The notes beneath the pieces were generated by a model. The model saw only the letters and a list, made by a program, of their open reading frames with translations. It was not told the origin of the DNA and did no database searches. A stretch of 64,000 bases of DNA from NCBI GenBank assembly GCA_964019135.1, contig OZ025260.1:28018254-28082253 (forward strand), given 5' to 3'. Shown piece after piece: positions 41,401-49,635 of the stretch. This stretch comes from Arenicola marina (Eukaryota; Annelida; Polychaeta; Arenicolidae). Both the position numbers and the translations under genes were made by a program. Position 1 is the stretch's first letter; the number at the start of each line of letters is the position of its first letter.

Positions 41401-44400
41401 ATTGCAACTAAAAGGCTTCGAGGTATACAGGGTAAGGAACCCTCCGAGAGGTATATAACTGACATATTTCCTCATAGCTAATCTAACGCTTAGCAATTCT
41501 ACTTGCGTTCTACTTCCCAACCCAGAAATCATACTTGATCAACTTTAAATAAATGATATATGATTTGACTAATCATTTTAACATGCGTAATTTCTGTCGA
41601 TGTCACTGGCCAAAATCAAAGATAATTCACCTAGTATACCGAAGGGAAATCCTCCCGTGGTCTTAATAGACAAAGCACTTGATGTGACAACCCCGTTTGT
41701 CTTGGACAACAACGAACACATTTGAAAATACAACTGATTGATTCGCTGTTAGCGTTGCCGCGCCGCGCACTGGAAGCCGAGAAGCCACTGTCAGACAGAG
41801 GAAGGCTCGTGGGAGCACAGAGGACTGGGGCCCCTGGTGCCATGGGGGGTGGGAGAGGGGGGCGGGGGGAGGGCGTGGCCAGATCAATACGGGCGCGTGG
41901 TGGAACTGAGCCAACACAAAGAACGCAATTTGATCCCTGTAATACCACTGTCAATACCACACCATCCGAAGTTGACCTACAAATCGAACATCGCCCACAG
42001 AGAATCCAGGTGTGGCTGAACCAGATATCTCGATTACCAGAAGGTTCGTTGGGCTTGGGACGTTTTGATAATAGTTGTCAATCAATGGACAGTGGAAGCG
42101 TAGCTTAACGGAGCGACGGCTAACAAATCTACCCAAAGAAGGGGCACGGAACGAAACCGGTTGAAATAATATCTCGTCTAGTGTGGTCTCGAGTAAATCC
42201 GTAACCACTGATAATTATGGAACAATAGCAATAATCAAGAATCAGACATTCGTGTTTGAAAAAAACAAAAGAAAAACATGTATCTCACGCAAATCTGGAA
42301 AATTTCATGACTTTTCTATGATTGATCCATGATTTTCCCACGGAAAATTCATGGAATAGTCACCTTAGTCACCTAAGGTTAAATTTAATTTACAGGTACG
42401 GGTTAGAAAAACATAAGCATTTCTGCACCACGGCCTCTTCTTCCCCTCATATCCATCCGATCCACTCACATTATTTTATTTATTAGCCATGGTTTAGAAA
42501 CCTAACGACTACCCATGGGGGTGGAGCAGGCAGTTATGACTAATATGGTTGGTTGGTTGGTTATTCAGGACACACAACCATTTTTGGTCATATCGCATCA
42601 ACGAGAGAAGGACGGAAGAGTGAAGCCATGTCCCCGGGGGTAACCCCCTACTCTTTGCGAAAAGGGACATGGGATCTTTATGCAGCGATCACACAGACAT
42701 GGCCACAGCGGGGTTCGAACCATCAATCCACTAAGCTATCGGGCCGGCCCCGATGACTCACCTGCAGTGGGTAGACCCTGGGGACCACTGCCCACTGAGC
42801 TATCGGGCCGGCCCCGATGACTCACCTGCAGTGGGTAGAGCCTGGTGACCACTGCCCACTGAGCTACCGAGCCGGCCCCGATGACTCACCTGCAGTGGGT
42901 AGATCCTGGTGACCACTACCCACTGAGCTATCAGGCCGGCCCCGATGACTCGCCTGGAGCGGGTAGATCCTGGTGACCACTACCCACTGAGCCATCGGGC
43001 CGGCCCCGATGACTCGCCTGGAGCGGGTAGACCCTGGTGACCACTACCCACTGAGCTATCGGGCCGGCCCTGATGACTCACCTGCAGTGGGTAGATCCTG
43101 GTGACCACTACCCACTGAGCTATCGGGCCGGCCCCGATGACTCGCCTGGAGCGGGTAGACCCTGGTGACCACTACCCACTGAACTATCGGGCCGGCCCCG
43201 ATGACTCGCCTGGAGCGGGTAGACCCTGGTGACCACTACCCACTGAGCTATCGGGCCGGCCCTGATGACTCACCTGCAGTGGGTAGATCCTGGTGACCAC
43301 TACCCACTGAGCTACCGGGCCGGCCCCGATGACTCGCCTGGAGCGGGTAGACCCTGGTGACCACTACCCACTGAGCTATCGGGCCGGCCCCGATGACTCA
43401 CCTGCAGTGGGTAGACCTTGGTGACCACTACTCACTGAGCTATCGGGCCGGCCCCGATGACTCACCTGTAGTGGGTGGATCCTGGTGACCACTACCCACT
43501 GAGCTATCGGGCCGGCCCCGATGACTCGCCTGGAGCGGGTAGACCCTGGTGACCACACTACCCACTGAGCTATCGGGGCGGCCCCGTTGACTCACCTGGC
43601 GTGGGTAGACCCTGGTGACCACTACCCACTGAGCTATCGGGGCGGCCCCGTTGACTCACCTGGCGTGGGTAGACCCTGGTGACCACACTACCCACTGAGC
43701 TACCGGGCCGGCCCCGATGACTCACCTGCAGTGGGTAGATCCTGGTGACCACTACCCACTGAGCTATCGGGCCGGCCCCGATGACGCACCTGGAGCGGGT
43801 AGACCCTGGTGACCACACTACCCACTGAGCTACCGGGCCGGATCCGATGACTCACCTGCAGTGGGTAGATCCTGGTGACCACTACCCACTGAACTATCGG
43901 GCCAGCCCCGATGACGCACCTGGAGCGGGTAGACCCTGGTGACCACACTACCCACTGAGCTACCGGGCCGGCCCGATGACTCACCTGCAGTGGGTAGATC
44001 CTGGTGACCACTACCCACTGAGCTATCGGGCCGGCCCCGATGACTCGCCTGGAGCGGGTAGACCCTGGTGACCACACTACCCACTGAGCTATTGGGCGGC
44101 CCCGTTGACTCACCTGGCGTGGGTAGACCCTGGTGACCACTACCCACTGAGCTATCGGGGCGGCCCCGTTGACTCACCTGGCGTGGGTAGACCCTGGTGA
44201 CCACACTACCCACTGAGCTATCGGGGCGGCCCCGTTGACTCACCTGGCGTGGGTAGACCCTGGTGACCACTACCCACTGAGCTATCGGGGCGGCCCCGTT
44301 GACTCACCTGGCGTGGGTAGACCCTGGTGACTCACCTGGAACGGGTAGACCCTGGTGACCACACTACCCACTGAGCTATCGGGGCGGCCCCGTTGACTCA

Positions 44401-47248
44401 CCTGGAGCGGGTAGACCCTGGTGACTCACCTGGAGCGGGTAGACCCTGGTGACTCACCTGGCGTGGGTAGACCCTGGTGACTCACCTGGCGTGGGTAGAC
44501 CCTGGTGACTCACCTGGAGCGGGTAGACCCTGGTGACTCACCTGGCGTGGGTAGACCCTGGTGACTCACCTGGCGTGGGTAGACCCTGGTGACTCACCTG
44601 GCGTGGGTAGACCCTGGTGACTCACCTGGAGCGGGTAGACCCTGGTGACTCACCTGGAGCGGGTAGACCCTGGTGACTCACCTGGAGCGGGTAGACCCTG
44701 GTGACTCACCTGGCGTGGGTAGAACCTGGTGACTCACCTGGAGCGGGTAGACCCTGGTGATGATGACATCCACACAGCCGACGAGACCGCCGTCGGGGTA
44801 GAGGGAGGAGAGCGGGAGGGGGGCGGGGTGGGGGCGGCGCCAGTACCCCAGGCGGGCGTCCCAGGGTGCTCGCCGCGTGCTGTTCGCACAGATCTTCAGC
44901 ATAGTGTCTGGGGACGCCTGCATCGGAAGAACGTTATCACTCATTATCGCTCAACGCGTTTTGCACACGACCATCGATTCATATTATCGCATAAAGAAAT
45001 CCACCATCGCTTTTACATCAATATCAATCTGATCAGTTTTTCATCCACATTGACACATCAATCATCACTTTAAATACCAATAGAAATCACTGCAAGGTTC
45101 GCACATAAATAATAACAAAAAGTGACTTGTTGTGGCCAAACAACAATTCTGAAATAAACCGTTAAAAAAATCGAAAAAATCGAATTAATTAATTGCACAA
45201 TAGCAAGCTGTCCAGCACACCCTTATGAAGAAATAAGACAATAGTAAGAAGGAAAACACAGCACACTCAGTCCTAGCCTGCCAAACATTCTTGCTCTTGC
45301 CAAACAGATACGTTTTCGTTGGCTAGGGTACGTTCATCGTATGGAAAGTGAACACATTCCAAAGATGTGTTCTACGGTGAACTCGCCGCCGGCAAAATGC
45401 CAACCCGACGGCCAAAGCTCAGTTTTAAGGAGGTTTTCAAACGTGACATGCAGGCTTTCAGCATCGATTCGCATTCTTTGGCAGCCCATAAGAGGCAATG
45501 GGCACGTCTCGTGCGAGATGGAATGGCCGACCATGACGGGCTCTGGTTTGAGAAATTGGGACTAGAAACGCCAATCTAGGCGTACAGTGAGAAATGACCA
45601 AGACCTAACGACAGGTCATCGATGCGACGACTGCGGTAAACTTCGTCGGTCACAGATATATGCTTATTTAGTCATAAGCAAAAATGCCGCGAAACAAAAA
45701 GAAGTACTTAAACCACACCAAAAAGGTGTGTTACGCAGACGGACAGATGCCAACCATGCACACATTTATGCTACTTTTTTCACTGCATTTTTACATTGAG
45801 CCAGGTAAAGCCAAATTTTTTAAAAAGTAGGACAAATGGGATGGCGACCAAAAAGTACAAACAAGTAGGCAACGTAGAATCACTGGACAACATGCATTTG
45901 TAAAAACCAGCCTGCGATGACTTTTACTCTACCACAGACCACAGGAGAAACGTATATGGGAGCCCAAATGAAAAAAGTCCCTTCGTCACGCACATATTAG
46001 ATCAAGAGGAACCAAATTGGAGCGGTACTTGACAATAGAGTGGTGTAAATCTTTGTGATAAAATTCACATGAAGACATAACATCAATACCGACCTGGAAA
46101 CACATTCCTGCCTGCATTATGGATGGGGAGTCGAGGCGGGGGGCGGGGGGATCCACATCGGCGGCCCACTGGCACCGCAAACACACATCTCCCGGCATGC
46201 CTCGCGTTACGTCAAGCTCTCAATAAGACAGTAGACTTGACTGCCATGCAACCTCGACATTCATCCACCGATCGGTGACATGTTTTGTGAGAGAGCGCTA
46301 AACGAACCTGGTAGATCCTGGTAGTACCCGGACAGCCGTCAAACCATTCAGGAGAGACGCTCTTGAAAAGTCCCCAAAGATAACGTGCCTTAAAATTTGG
46401 TGTACAGACCTGCAGCGGTGGCGCCGCGCCGTGGTCGCCGACCAGTTCCGCGCCGTACGTCACGACCTTGTCGCCGGCGCGCAGGCGTCCCTCCAGCACC
46501 AGTGACGTCAGAGGGCGGTCCAGGGCGGTGCGGATGGAGTACCAGCCGTCGGTCACCTCCAGGACGCCCTGTCGGCAGAAAGCGCCGCGTCACATTTAGT
46601 GTCATAGAAAAATTTGTCAAGCCAGGTCATAAAACACGATGGCGGTGTACCACACGACAACGACCACCAATATAGAGTTTGTGAGGTATTGGTTCTATTA
46701 CAGTGCAAAAGTGCAATCTGCGCGATAAAAATATACCGAGCGCTTATTTAAACGGGCGCTTATTCGAGCAACTACAGTACATATCATTTGAGGACAATAT
46801 CCGGTGGTTCTTCCATGTTATGGCGTACCATTGTCTCAGCATAGCTCACGTATGACTCAACCCTATCATTTACTATAATAATCCTCTTCGTGGGCTTTAA
46901 CATCGAAGATGGACCACACTCCCCAGCCAAGTGGTTAATAACAGGCCAATAAATACATTCGTTCCTAGCGTCCTATATATATAACTAAACAGCTAACAGA
47001 CGTGCCGCTACAAAATGGGGTCTGATATTCTACCAGAAGCTACTTAAAGATGGATGCTTCTACTCACGTAAGACGACTTGAGCGTTTGGTCGCCGCTCTC
47101 ACCGACCGCCTTCTTCGGCGTCCTGCCACCAGGGGTCGCCCGCTGAGGCAGGTCACGTGACTCCGGTAGATGGATGATTTGGACGATGCAGAGGACGAGG
47201 GTCTTCTGGGGACTGTCGTCGTGCTCGAGGATTTTCTTCAAGGCACTC
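25010..47248 (-). CDS. BRCA2: BRCA2 homologue, 3' part (14 exons)
   Basis: DNA-repair mediator that loads RAD51 on single-stranded DNA. Exons, 5' to 3' on the minus strand: 47248-47068, 46568-46410, 44917-44738, 40326-40176, 39480-39359, 38947-38828, 38380-38302, 37843-37693, 35995-35887, 35281-35169, 34648-34564, 28139-27948, 27647-27573, 26413-25010. All use GT-AG and their phases chain into 1,039 codons plus TGA. They cover OB1 (TDGWYSIRTALDRPL, ANSTRRAPWDARLGYW, VGCVDVIITRVYPLQ), the coiled tower (FRSLRAEERAAQAFEKDRQR to QAEFQRKMDDLQQE), OB2 (LLTVWRPPEDLPQLLKEGNR), OB3 (LLAVKFWGGLQ, SNLQWRP) and a C-terminal RAD51-binding-like tail (LRSPMTCGVRRAFKPP). BRC repeats, most of the helical domain and the N-terminus are not in the window or not recognised. 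Five introns carry SINEs or arrays touching splice sites. Confidence 0.95.
25107..25325 (-). repeat. BRCA2: 39- and 33-bp coding repeats in BRCA2
   Basis: Three 39-bp units (DLAGTTASLSQNS type) followed upstream by three 33-bp units (DLAGTIVSETH), sharing the DLAGT core. Confidence 0.88.
25505..25660 (-). repeat. BRCA2: 36-bp coding minisatellite in BRCA2
   Basis: Four units, plus form GGGGGGTTCGCTTCCCCCGG, encoding GSEPPTRATSPG-type 12-residue repeats. Confidence 0.9.
25846..26216 (-). repeat. BRCA2: 18-bp coding minisatellite in BRCA2
   Basis: About 20 units, plus-strand form GATGATCCTGTCACGAGC, read on the minus strand as six-residue VTGSSL/VTESSL repeats. In frame with the BRCA2 terminal exon. 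Confidence 0.93.
26452..26705 (-). mobile_element. SINE just upstream of the BRCA2 terminal exon
   Basis: Same family as 5411, same orientation as BRCA2. A 14-bp target duplication CCGGTCAACATGGG occurs at 26438-26451 and 26706-26719. The 3' end lies 38 bp before the terminal-exon acceptor. Confidence 0.92.
26786..27147. mobile_element. MITE with GCCCC-TCCAGAC ends, copy 1
   Basis: Inverted ends AAGCCCCCTCCAGACGACA and TTGTCTGGACGGGGCTT. Internal GTCACGTGACAGAAACGGAC and CACCTATAGAACAAACCTA recur at 37485-37652. In the last BRCA2 intron. Confidence 0.7.
27228..27484 (+). repeat. GC-rich array in the last BRCA2 intron
   Basis: Variable units CAGGAACGCGGGACGCCGGG / ACCC, 16-24 bp, about 12 copies. 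Open on several frames; not coding. Confidence 0.88.
27573..27647 (-). CDS. BRCA2: BRCA2 exon, OB3 end
   Basis: DTKTFAADMRTVLETKWTGV then SPVTR, similar in position to human [21 protein letters not shown]. Acceptor GTTGCCAG, donor GTAAGT, phase 0. Confidence 0.85.
27721..27930 (+). repeat. GTAATGGTTGTAATGGCAG degenerate repeat
   Basis: Interrupted short repeats of AATGGTTGTAATGGCAGTA type in the BRCA2 intron 27648-27947. Confidence 0.6.
27948..28139 (-). CDS. BRCA2: BRCA2 exon, OB3
   Basis: SHSVADLLTPSVICCCSNLQ, WRPRAAG and FSLNPKESYLRQELARFRED, matching human AASNLQWRPESKSG and SASPKEGHFQETFNKM. Acceptor CCCTCAG|TCTCAC is phase-consistent and is the seed of the 34-bp array. Confidence 0.93.
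28140..32922 (+). repeat. BRCA2: 34-bp array of a BRCA2 3' splice site, 4.8 kb
   Basis: About 140 units. On the minus strand each contains GTGTCCCTCAG or GTGTCCCCCAG followed by TCTCACTGTAAC, copying the true acceptor CCCTCAG|TCTCACAGTG at 28140. Rare variants recur at fixed distances: CACGCACCA at 29372, 30664 and 31922, and CAATTGAGG at 28936, 30228 and 31486. These give higher-order blocks of 1,292 bp (38 units) and 1,258 bp (37 units). Confidence 0.97.
33078..34566 (-). repeat. BRCA2: 42-bp array of a BRCA2 exon end plus donor
   Basis: About 35 units. On the minus strand each is GTGAGAAATCTCTTGGCTGT then GAAGTTCTGGGGAGGTTTACAG: the exon 3' end followed by its donor. 42 bp is 14 codons (VRNLLAVKFWGGLQ), so the BRCA2 frame stays open for about 25 copies beyond the real donor at 34563. 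Confidence 0.97.
34564..34648 (-). CDS. BRCA2: BRCA2 exon, OB3
   Basis: GDEGIVQTVYLADRHRDLLA then VKFWGGLQ, matching human [20 protein letters not shown]. Donor CAG|GTGAGA, phase 0. Its last 30 nt plus donor make up the 42-bp array that follows. Confidence 0.93.
34905..35030 (-). mobile_element. tRNA-like fragment (possible SINE)
   Basis: On the minus strand GGGGAGTTCAACTCCCGC resembles a B box; no clear duplication. Contains CCCTAACTCTGACCCC. Confidence 0.3.
35169..35281 (-). CDS. BRCA2: BRCA2 exon, OB3 start
   Basis: VTLFRELHAARCHPPHGELD and VVGVVVHVSAVSTFDRQ, matching human [20 protein letters not shown] and IGFVVSVV. Donor GTGGGT, phase 2. Confidence 0.92.
35701..35834 (-). mobile_element. 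tRNA-derived SINE, third type
   Basis: Minus strand: GGGCCAGCCCGTGGTCTGGT head, GGGGTTCGAGCCTAACC B box, then GCAGGATAAAGATACC like the tail of the 5411 family. In a BRCA2 intron. Confidence 0.55.
35887..35995 (-). CDS. BRCA2: BRCA2 exon, OB2 end
   Basis: SRMTIGHVAVTATRSTRYQP and LPVDDNLRDVIYEARE, matching human ERANIQLAATKKTQYQQLP and DEILFQIYQPRE. The acceptor GGCCTCAG is repeated in the adjoining 96-bp array. Confidence 0.93.
35996..37365 (-). repeat. BRCA2: 96-bp array of a BRCA2 3' splice site
   Basis: About 14 units. On the minus strand each has TATGTTCTGTGTGGCCCCAG then GTCCCAG, copying the real acceptor (..TGTGTGGCCTCAG|ATCCCGG at 35996). The rest of the unit carries CATCACGCCCTCTAGATTTG. 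Units with 9-bp deletions are present. Confidence 0.96.
37485..37652. mobile_element. MITE with TCCAGAC ends, truncated copy 2
   Basis: GTGCATGTCTTTCTGTTACG and CCTATCATCTGGATGGGGCT match the right part of 26786-27147. Confidence 0.65.
37693..37843 (-). CDS. BRCA2: BRCA2 exon, OB2
   Basis: LLTVWRPPEDLPQLLKEGNR and FRIYSLQAAES, matching human [22 protein letters not shown]. The acceptor TTCAG|AT is chosen because it alone fits the phase; its pyrimidine tract is weak. Confidence 0.9.
38302..38380 (-). CDS. BRCA2: BRCA2 exon, OB2
   Basis: APARNVVPLLKVRVAGCLTS then DVDASC, aligned with human [21 protein letters not shown]. Donor G|GTGAGT, phase 1. Confidence 0.82.
38625..38808. mobile_element. 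Possible MITE with TTGTGGG ends
   Basis: Weak inverted ends TTGTGGGAAATGTTTTGGT and ACCAAAATAATACCCACAA. In a BRCA2 intron 20 bp from exon 38828-38947. Confidence 0.4.
38828..38947 (-). CDS. BRCA2: BRCA2 exon, tower coiled coil
   Basis: ALLSLAQREALAEARRQHAE and AEFQRKMDDLQQE, a long amphipathic helix like the returning tower helix. Phase 0; donor GTACCG. Confidence 0.88.
39359..39480 (-). CDS. BRCA2: BRCA2 exon, tower
   Basis: RRWTPAEVARLQGGTELLAA and AQQAADPSSFE, aligned with human [20 protein letters not shown]. A SINE sits at its 3' splice site; the first four exon bases belong to the SINE's target duplication. Confidence 0.92.
39487..39744 (-). mobile_element. SINE inserted at a BRCA2 3' splice site
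   Basis: Family of 5411, minus orientation, same as BRCA2. Target duplication CAACCTGCAA (39477-39486) and CAGCCTGCAA (39745-39754), one mismatch. In the BRCA2 direction this reads TTGCAGGTTG, so the acceptor dinucleotide lies inside the duplicated target and exists on both sides of the SINE. Confidence 0.9.
40176..40326 (-). CDS. BRCA2: BRCA2 exon, OB2/tower start
   Basis: FLEKQADGSSVFRSLRAEER and GIYGKLQQEFEESSNR, matching human WMEKTSSGLYIFRNEREEE and LFTKIQEEFEEH. Ends in phase 1. Confidence 0.93.
40510..41247 (-). mobile_element. SINE split by a DNA transposon
   Basis: Family of 5411. A 15-bp target duplication CAGAGGGGTCGCTGA lies at 40495-40509 and 41248-41262. The SINE body is interrupted at its CCACTTTTGGTC segment by the element at 40548-41022. 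Confidence 0.93.
40548..41022. mobile_element. 475-bp non-autonomous DNA transposon, copy 1
   Basis: Perfect 12-bp terminal inverted repeats CAGGCTGTCCAG; 6-bp target duplication ACTTTT (40542-40547, 41023-41028). Interior rich in AAAAGTAGGAAAA, no coding. Nearly identical to 57438-57920. The six-base duplication fits few superfamilies (Dada-like or a variant hAT); family not settled. Confidence 0.92.
41263..42540. other. BRCA2: BRCA2 intron, no feature recognised
   Basis: Within intron 40327-44737. A short G-rich run at 41844-41877 and AT-rich sequence; open frames here lack homology. Confidence 0.5.
42547..42751 (-). mobile_element. SINE at the edge of the donor array
   Basis: Family of 5411: GGTTGGTTGGTTATTCAGGA tail at left, GGGGTTCGAACC B box, head CACTAAGCTATCGGGCCGGC at right. 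The D-arm side of its head continues into the 64-bp array. Confidence 0.85.
42752..44325 (-). repeat. BRCA2: 64-66 bp hybrid array: BRCA2 donor plus SINE head
   Basis: About 24 units. Plus-strand form: GATGACTCACCTGCAGTGGG, TAGACCCTGGTGACCACTAC, CCACTGAGCTATCGGGCCGG. The first two parts copy the exon end and donor of 44738 (minus CAG|GTGAGTC); the third is the SINE head with its A box. Both sources flank the array, so it formed after SINE insertion. Confidence 0.95.
44310..44757 (-). repeat. BRCA2: 28-bp array of a BRCA2 exon end plus donor
   Basis: About 16 units, plus form GACTCACCTGGAGCGGGTAG and ACCCTGGT. On the minus strand each gives ACCAGGGTCTACCCGCTCCAG-like exon end and the donor GTGAGTC. 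28 bp is not divisible by three, so extra units would shift the frame. Confidence 0.96.
44738..44917 (-). CDS. BRCA2: BRCA2 exon, OB1 end
   Basis: ASPDTMLKICANSTRRAPWD and PLPLSSLYPDGGLVGCVDVI through TRVYPLQ. Donor CTCCAG|GTGAGT, phase 0. Its last ~20 nt and donor seed the array at 42752-44757. Confidence 0.95.
45204..45894. mobile_element. DNA transposon copy 3, interrupted by a LINE
   Basis: Degraded relative of 40548-41022: start CAAGCTGTCCAGCACACCCT, end ATCACTGGACAACATG. The middle (about 45248-45745) is LINE. No matching target duplication remains. Confidence 0.7.
45248..45745 (+). mobile_element. LINE 3' fragment, copy 2
   Basis: C-terminal part of a non-LTR reverse transcriptase: IRFRWLGYVHRMESEHIPK, then, after a one-base frame change near 45366, FYGELAAGKMPTRRPKLSFK and RDMQAFSIDSHSLAAHKRQW. 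The finger HRCDDCGKLRRSQI follows. Ends CAGATGCCAACC, as in the copy at 3238. Truncated at the 5' end; clade unresolved. Confidence 0.8.
46410..46568 (-). CDS. BRCA2: BRCA2 exon, OB1
   Basis: GVLEVTDGWYSIRTALDRPL and YGAELVGDHGAAPPLQ, matching human IIELTDGWYAVKAQLDPPL and HGAELVGS. Phase 0 on both sides; donor GTCTGT. Confidence 0.95.
46738..46781. repeat. GGGCGCTTATTCGAGCAA repeat fragment
   Basis: AGCGCTTATTTAAACGGGCG and CTTATTCGAGCAACTACAG; same motif as 10737-10782. Confidence 0.5.
47068..47248 (-). CDS. BRCA2: BRCA2 exon, helical/OB1 junction
   Basis: SALKKILEHDDSPQKTLVLC, matching human [20 protein letters not shown]. Acceptor TTTATTTACAG, donor GTGAGT, phase 0. The first exon I can identify. 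Confidence 0.93.
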
Positions 47249-47304
47249 CTGTAAATAAAACAACAACACACACTGAGCCACAATCATCGCAGTTTGTCAT
47301 TGCT

Positions 47305-47527
47305 AGTTGGTTGGTAGGTTGGCTGCTTGGCGGTTGTATATTCAGGACGTGGGATGGGAGAAGGAAGGGAAGAGCGGAGCCATGTCTCCGGGCGTAACAC
47401 CCTACTCTTTGCGAAGAAAGACATGGGATCTTTATCCTGCGACCACACAGACATGGCCACAGCCACAGTTAGGCTCTCAAGTGGCCAGAGCGAGCGCTCT
47501 AACCCACTGAGCTATCGAGGCGGCCCC
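47305..47527 (-). mobile_element. SINE next to the first identified BRCA2 exon
   Basis: Family of 5411 with a deletion in the head. Target duplication TGTCATTGCT at 47295-47304 and 47528-47537. Confidence 0.9.
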
Positions 47528-47696
47528 TGTCATTGCTGGATTCTCTGGCCCATAAGACAACGAGACAATAACACCCGGGTTTTATGCATAATCCATACGT
47601 AGCTTATGCAAGAAAAGTGCTGTTTCGTCGCAGCCCCACCAGCTCGTTGTGGTGGTGCTCATGAGCAAGAAATCACATTCAATGTAATGTTTGCAC

Positions 47697-47818
47697 TTTC
47701 GTCAGAAAATCCATCACTTTGGTGAATATTTATCTATGTTCACCCCGATAATCTCGACAATTGTTCCACTTAGCGGCTATGTAGATTTGCGTAGCCTATG
47801 CCTGGATTATGAATACCG
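47697..47818. mobile_element. Foldback MITE fragment, copy 2
   Basis: GATAATCTCGACAATTGTTC, CACTTAGCGGCTATG and GGATTATGAATACC match the complement of 17275-17370. Confidence 0.6.
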
Positions 47819-47837
47819 CCCCAGGGGCCGTATTGGT

Positions 47838-48287
47838 TATCCCACCTTAGTGCTACGTAAGCCTACTTGCTGATATGTAGAGAAAAAACAATTAGAAAGA
47901 GTAAAGTGGCAGCCTTTAAATCGAAAATTTGTTATGGTTCTGAACACTATCGCCAGGGACGTGAGGGCCTACGACTAAAGGTCTGCGACCTAATTTTCTA
48001 TGATACACTAGCCCTGGTCACGGAGCCTGGAAAGTGCATGGAGAATAAGTACCAGAGTTCTGTTAGCCTGAACCCATTTGGATCTTGCCCCCAGAAAGGT
48101 ACTTGAGTTGAAAACCCTGTGGCCTTGGACGGGTTTTAGCTTGGCGCGTCACAGATGTGACATAAGGAATCACATCTCGATGCACACAAATGCCATCATT
48201 TAGAAGCAGCGGCATCAAAAACATGGTTCCATAAGTTCACTGAAACAGGCTTCTTTTCTTACTCGATATTTTTAAGGTCATTTTTTT
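47838..48287. other. No feature recognised
   Basis: No exon, RNA or repeat could be supported here. Confidence 0.4.
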
Positions 48288-48705
48288 TCAGGGTTCATAC
48301 AGGCAAGGTTCCATCAAATTCAAGCCTTTTTAAGGCAAGCACTAGAAAAATGCCAGGACTTTTCAAGGACTATTTTTACCTTCTCTGGTCTATTTTAAGC
48401 ATAAAATCTTCGATATGCGGAAATAAGGAATGACAACAAGAAGGCAGTGTCCACGTTTATTTATTACCAACCAACAGCATTTATTGGAGTTTATCATTTT
48501 ACTTTTATTAAATGCTACTTCTTTAATTCAGCCAGCCTTTGTTCGATGTTTTCTTGGGTCTTTGCCAGTGCCCGGTCCAGTTTGGAATCAAGCACTTTTC
48601 ATTGTAATTGCCCTATTTTCAAGCAAATTCTAGTACATTGGATCGACCTCAAGGCATCAGTCAAAATTCAGGCACTTTTAAGCACTGTTTTTACACACTG
48701 CCATT
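48288..48705. mobile_element. Possible hAT-like remnant
   Basis: Left end CAGGGTTCATACAGGCAAGG; repeated TCAAGCACTTTT / CAAGGACTATTTTT motifs resembling sub-terminal repeats; right end decayed near GCACTGTTTTTACACACTG. Confidence 0.35.
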
Positions 48706-48756
48706 TATAAAATATAAAAAAATAACGTTTTCCCACCCCTTACCTTTTCATACTCC

Positions 48757-49010
48757 CATTACGTATTTCGCTGGCACATTTCTCCCATAACTCCCCTTTA
48801 TATTTCATCCCTGTCCAATAAGCGTTTCCCCCATAACTCTCCTTTATATGTTACCACTGGCAAATGCCCCTTGCAACCATAACCCCCCTTTACATTTAAT
48901 CACTGGCAAATACCCTTTTCCCCAATAACTCCCCTTTATATTTCATCACTGGCAAATACCCCTTGCCCTAATAACTCCCCTTTTATATCGAACCACTGGA
49001 TAACTGTTTT
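48757..49010 (+). repeat. Degenerate array of about 46 bp
   Basis: Five units with ATAACTCCCCTTTATATTTC and ATCACTGGCAAATACCCC. Confidence 0.75.
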
Positions 49011-49635
49011 CACTGAATCCTCCCCCCCCCCACCCTGCTCCCACAACCAGCCCCACTATCTCTCAAGTAACACTGCCATAGTTTCCATTCCACAACACTA
49101 CCCCACCTATAAACACTCGTGGTTAAGGACACTTGGCCGTCTCCAGCGATACCCCGCCAGACCAAAGAAACCACCATTGACACAACCTCCCTTCAATATC
49201 CTGCCGCGAGTGAGGCCATTTTCTGCCTATCAACAAAAACGCAGCCGCAGCCTTGGGCTTCGTTCGGTCTCCGTATGTCGCGGCGATAAAACATGATCAG
49301 CATATGCACCCAGGGCGCTTAGGAGTTGTTTTTATCTCAGTCTCCGCCTATCGTGTGTGGAGACCAGAAGCACGTGGCGTTGATGGGCGATAAAAGAGGC
49401 AATTCCATGTCCAACGTCGCCAGGGAACCAGTCACCCTGAGGCGATGCCGCCTGATACCGCAACGTTAATCGGTAATCTCGCGACATGTGAAGTTATCCT
49501 TTGGTGCATTCCGTATGGGCGTCGACCGCGGTGGCACGGCTTGCGGTACGACAAATAAGGATTTGAACTTGGCGGATTGGTCAAGGACGCGTACAATTCT
49601 TCACCGGATGTGGGGTATAGTTCGCCTCGAGAGAG

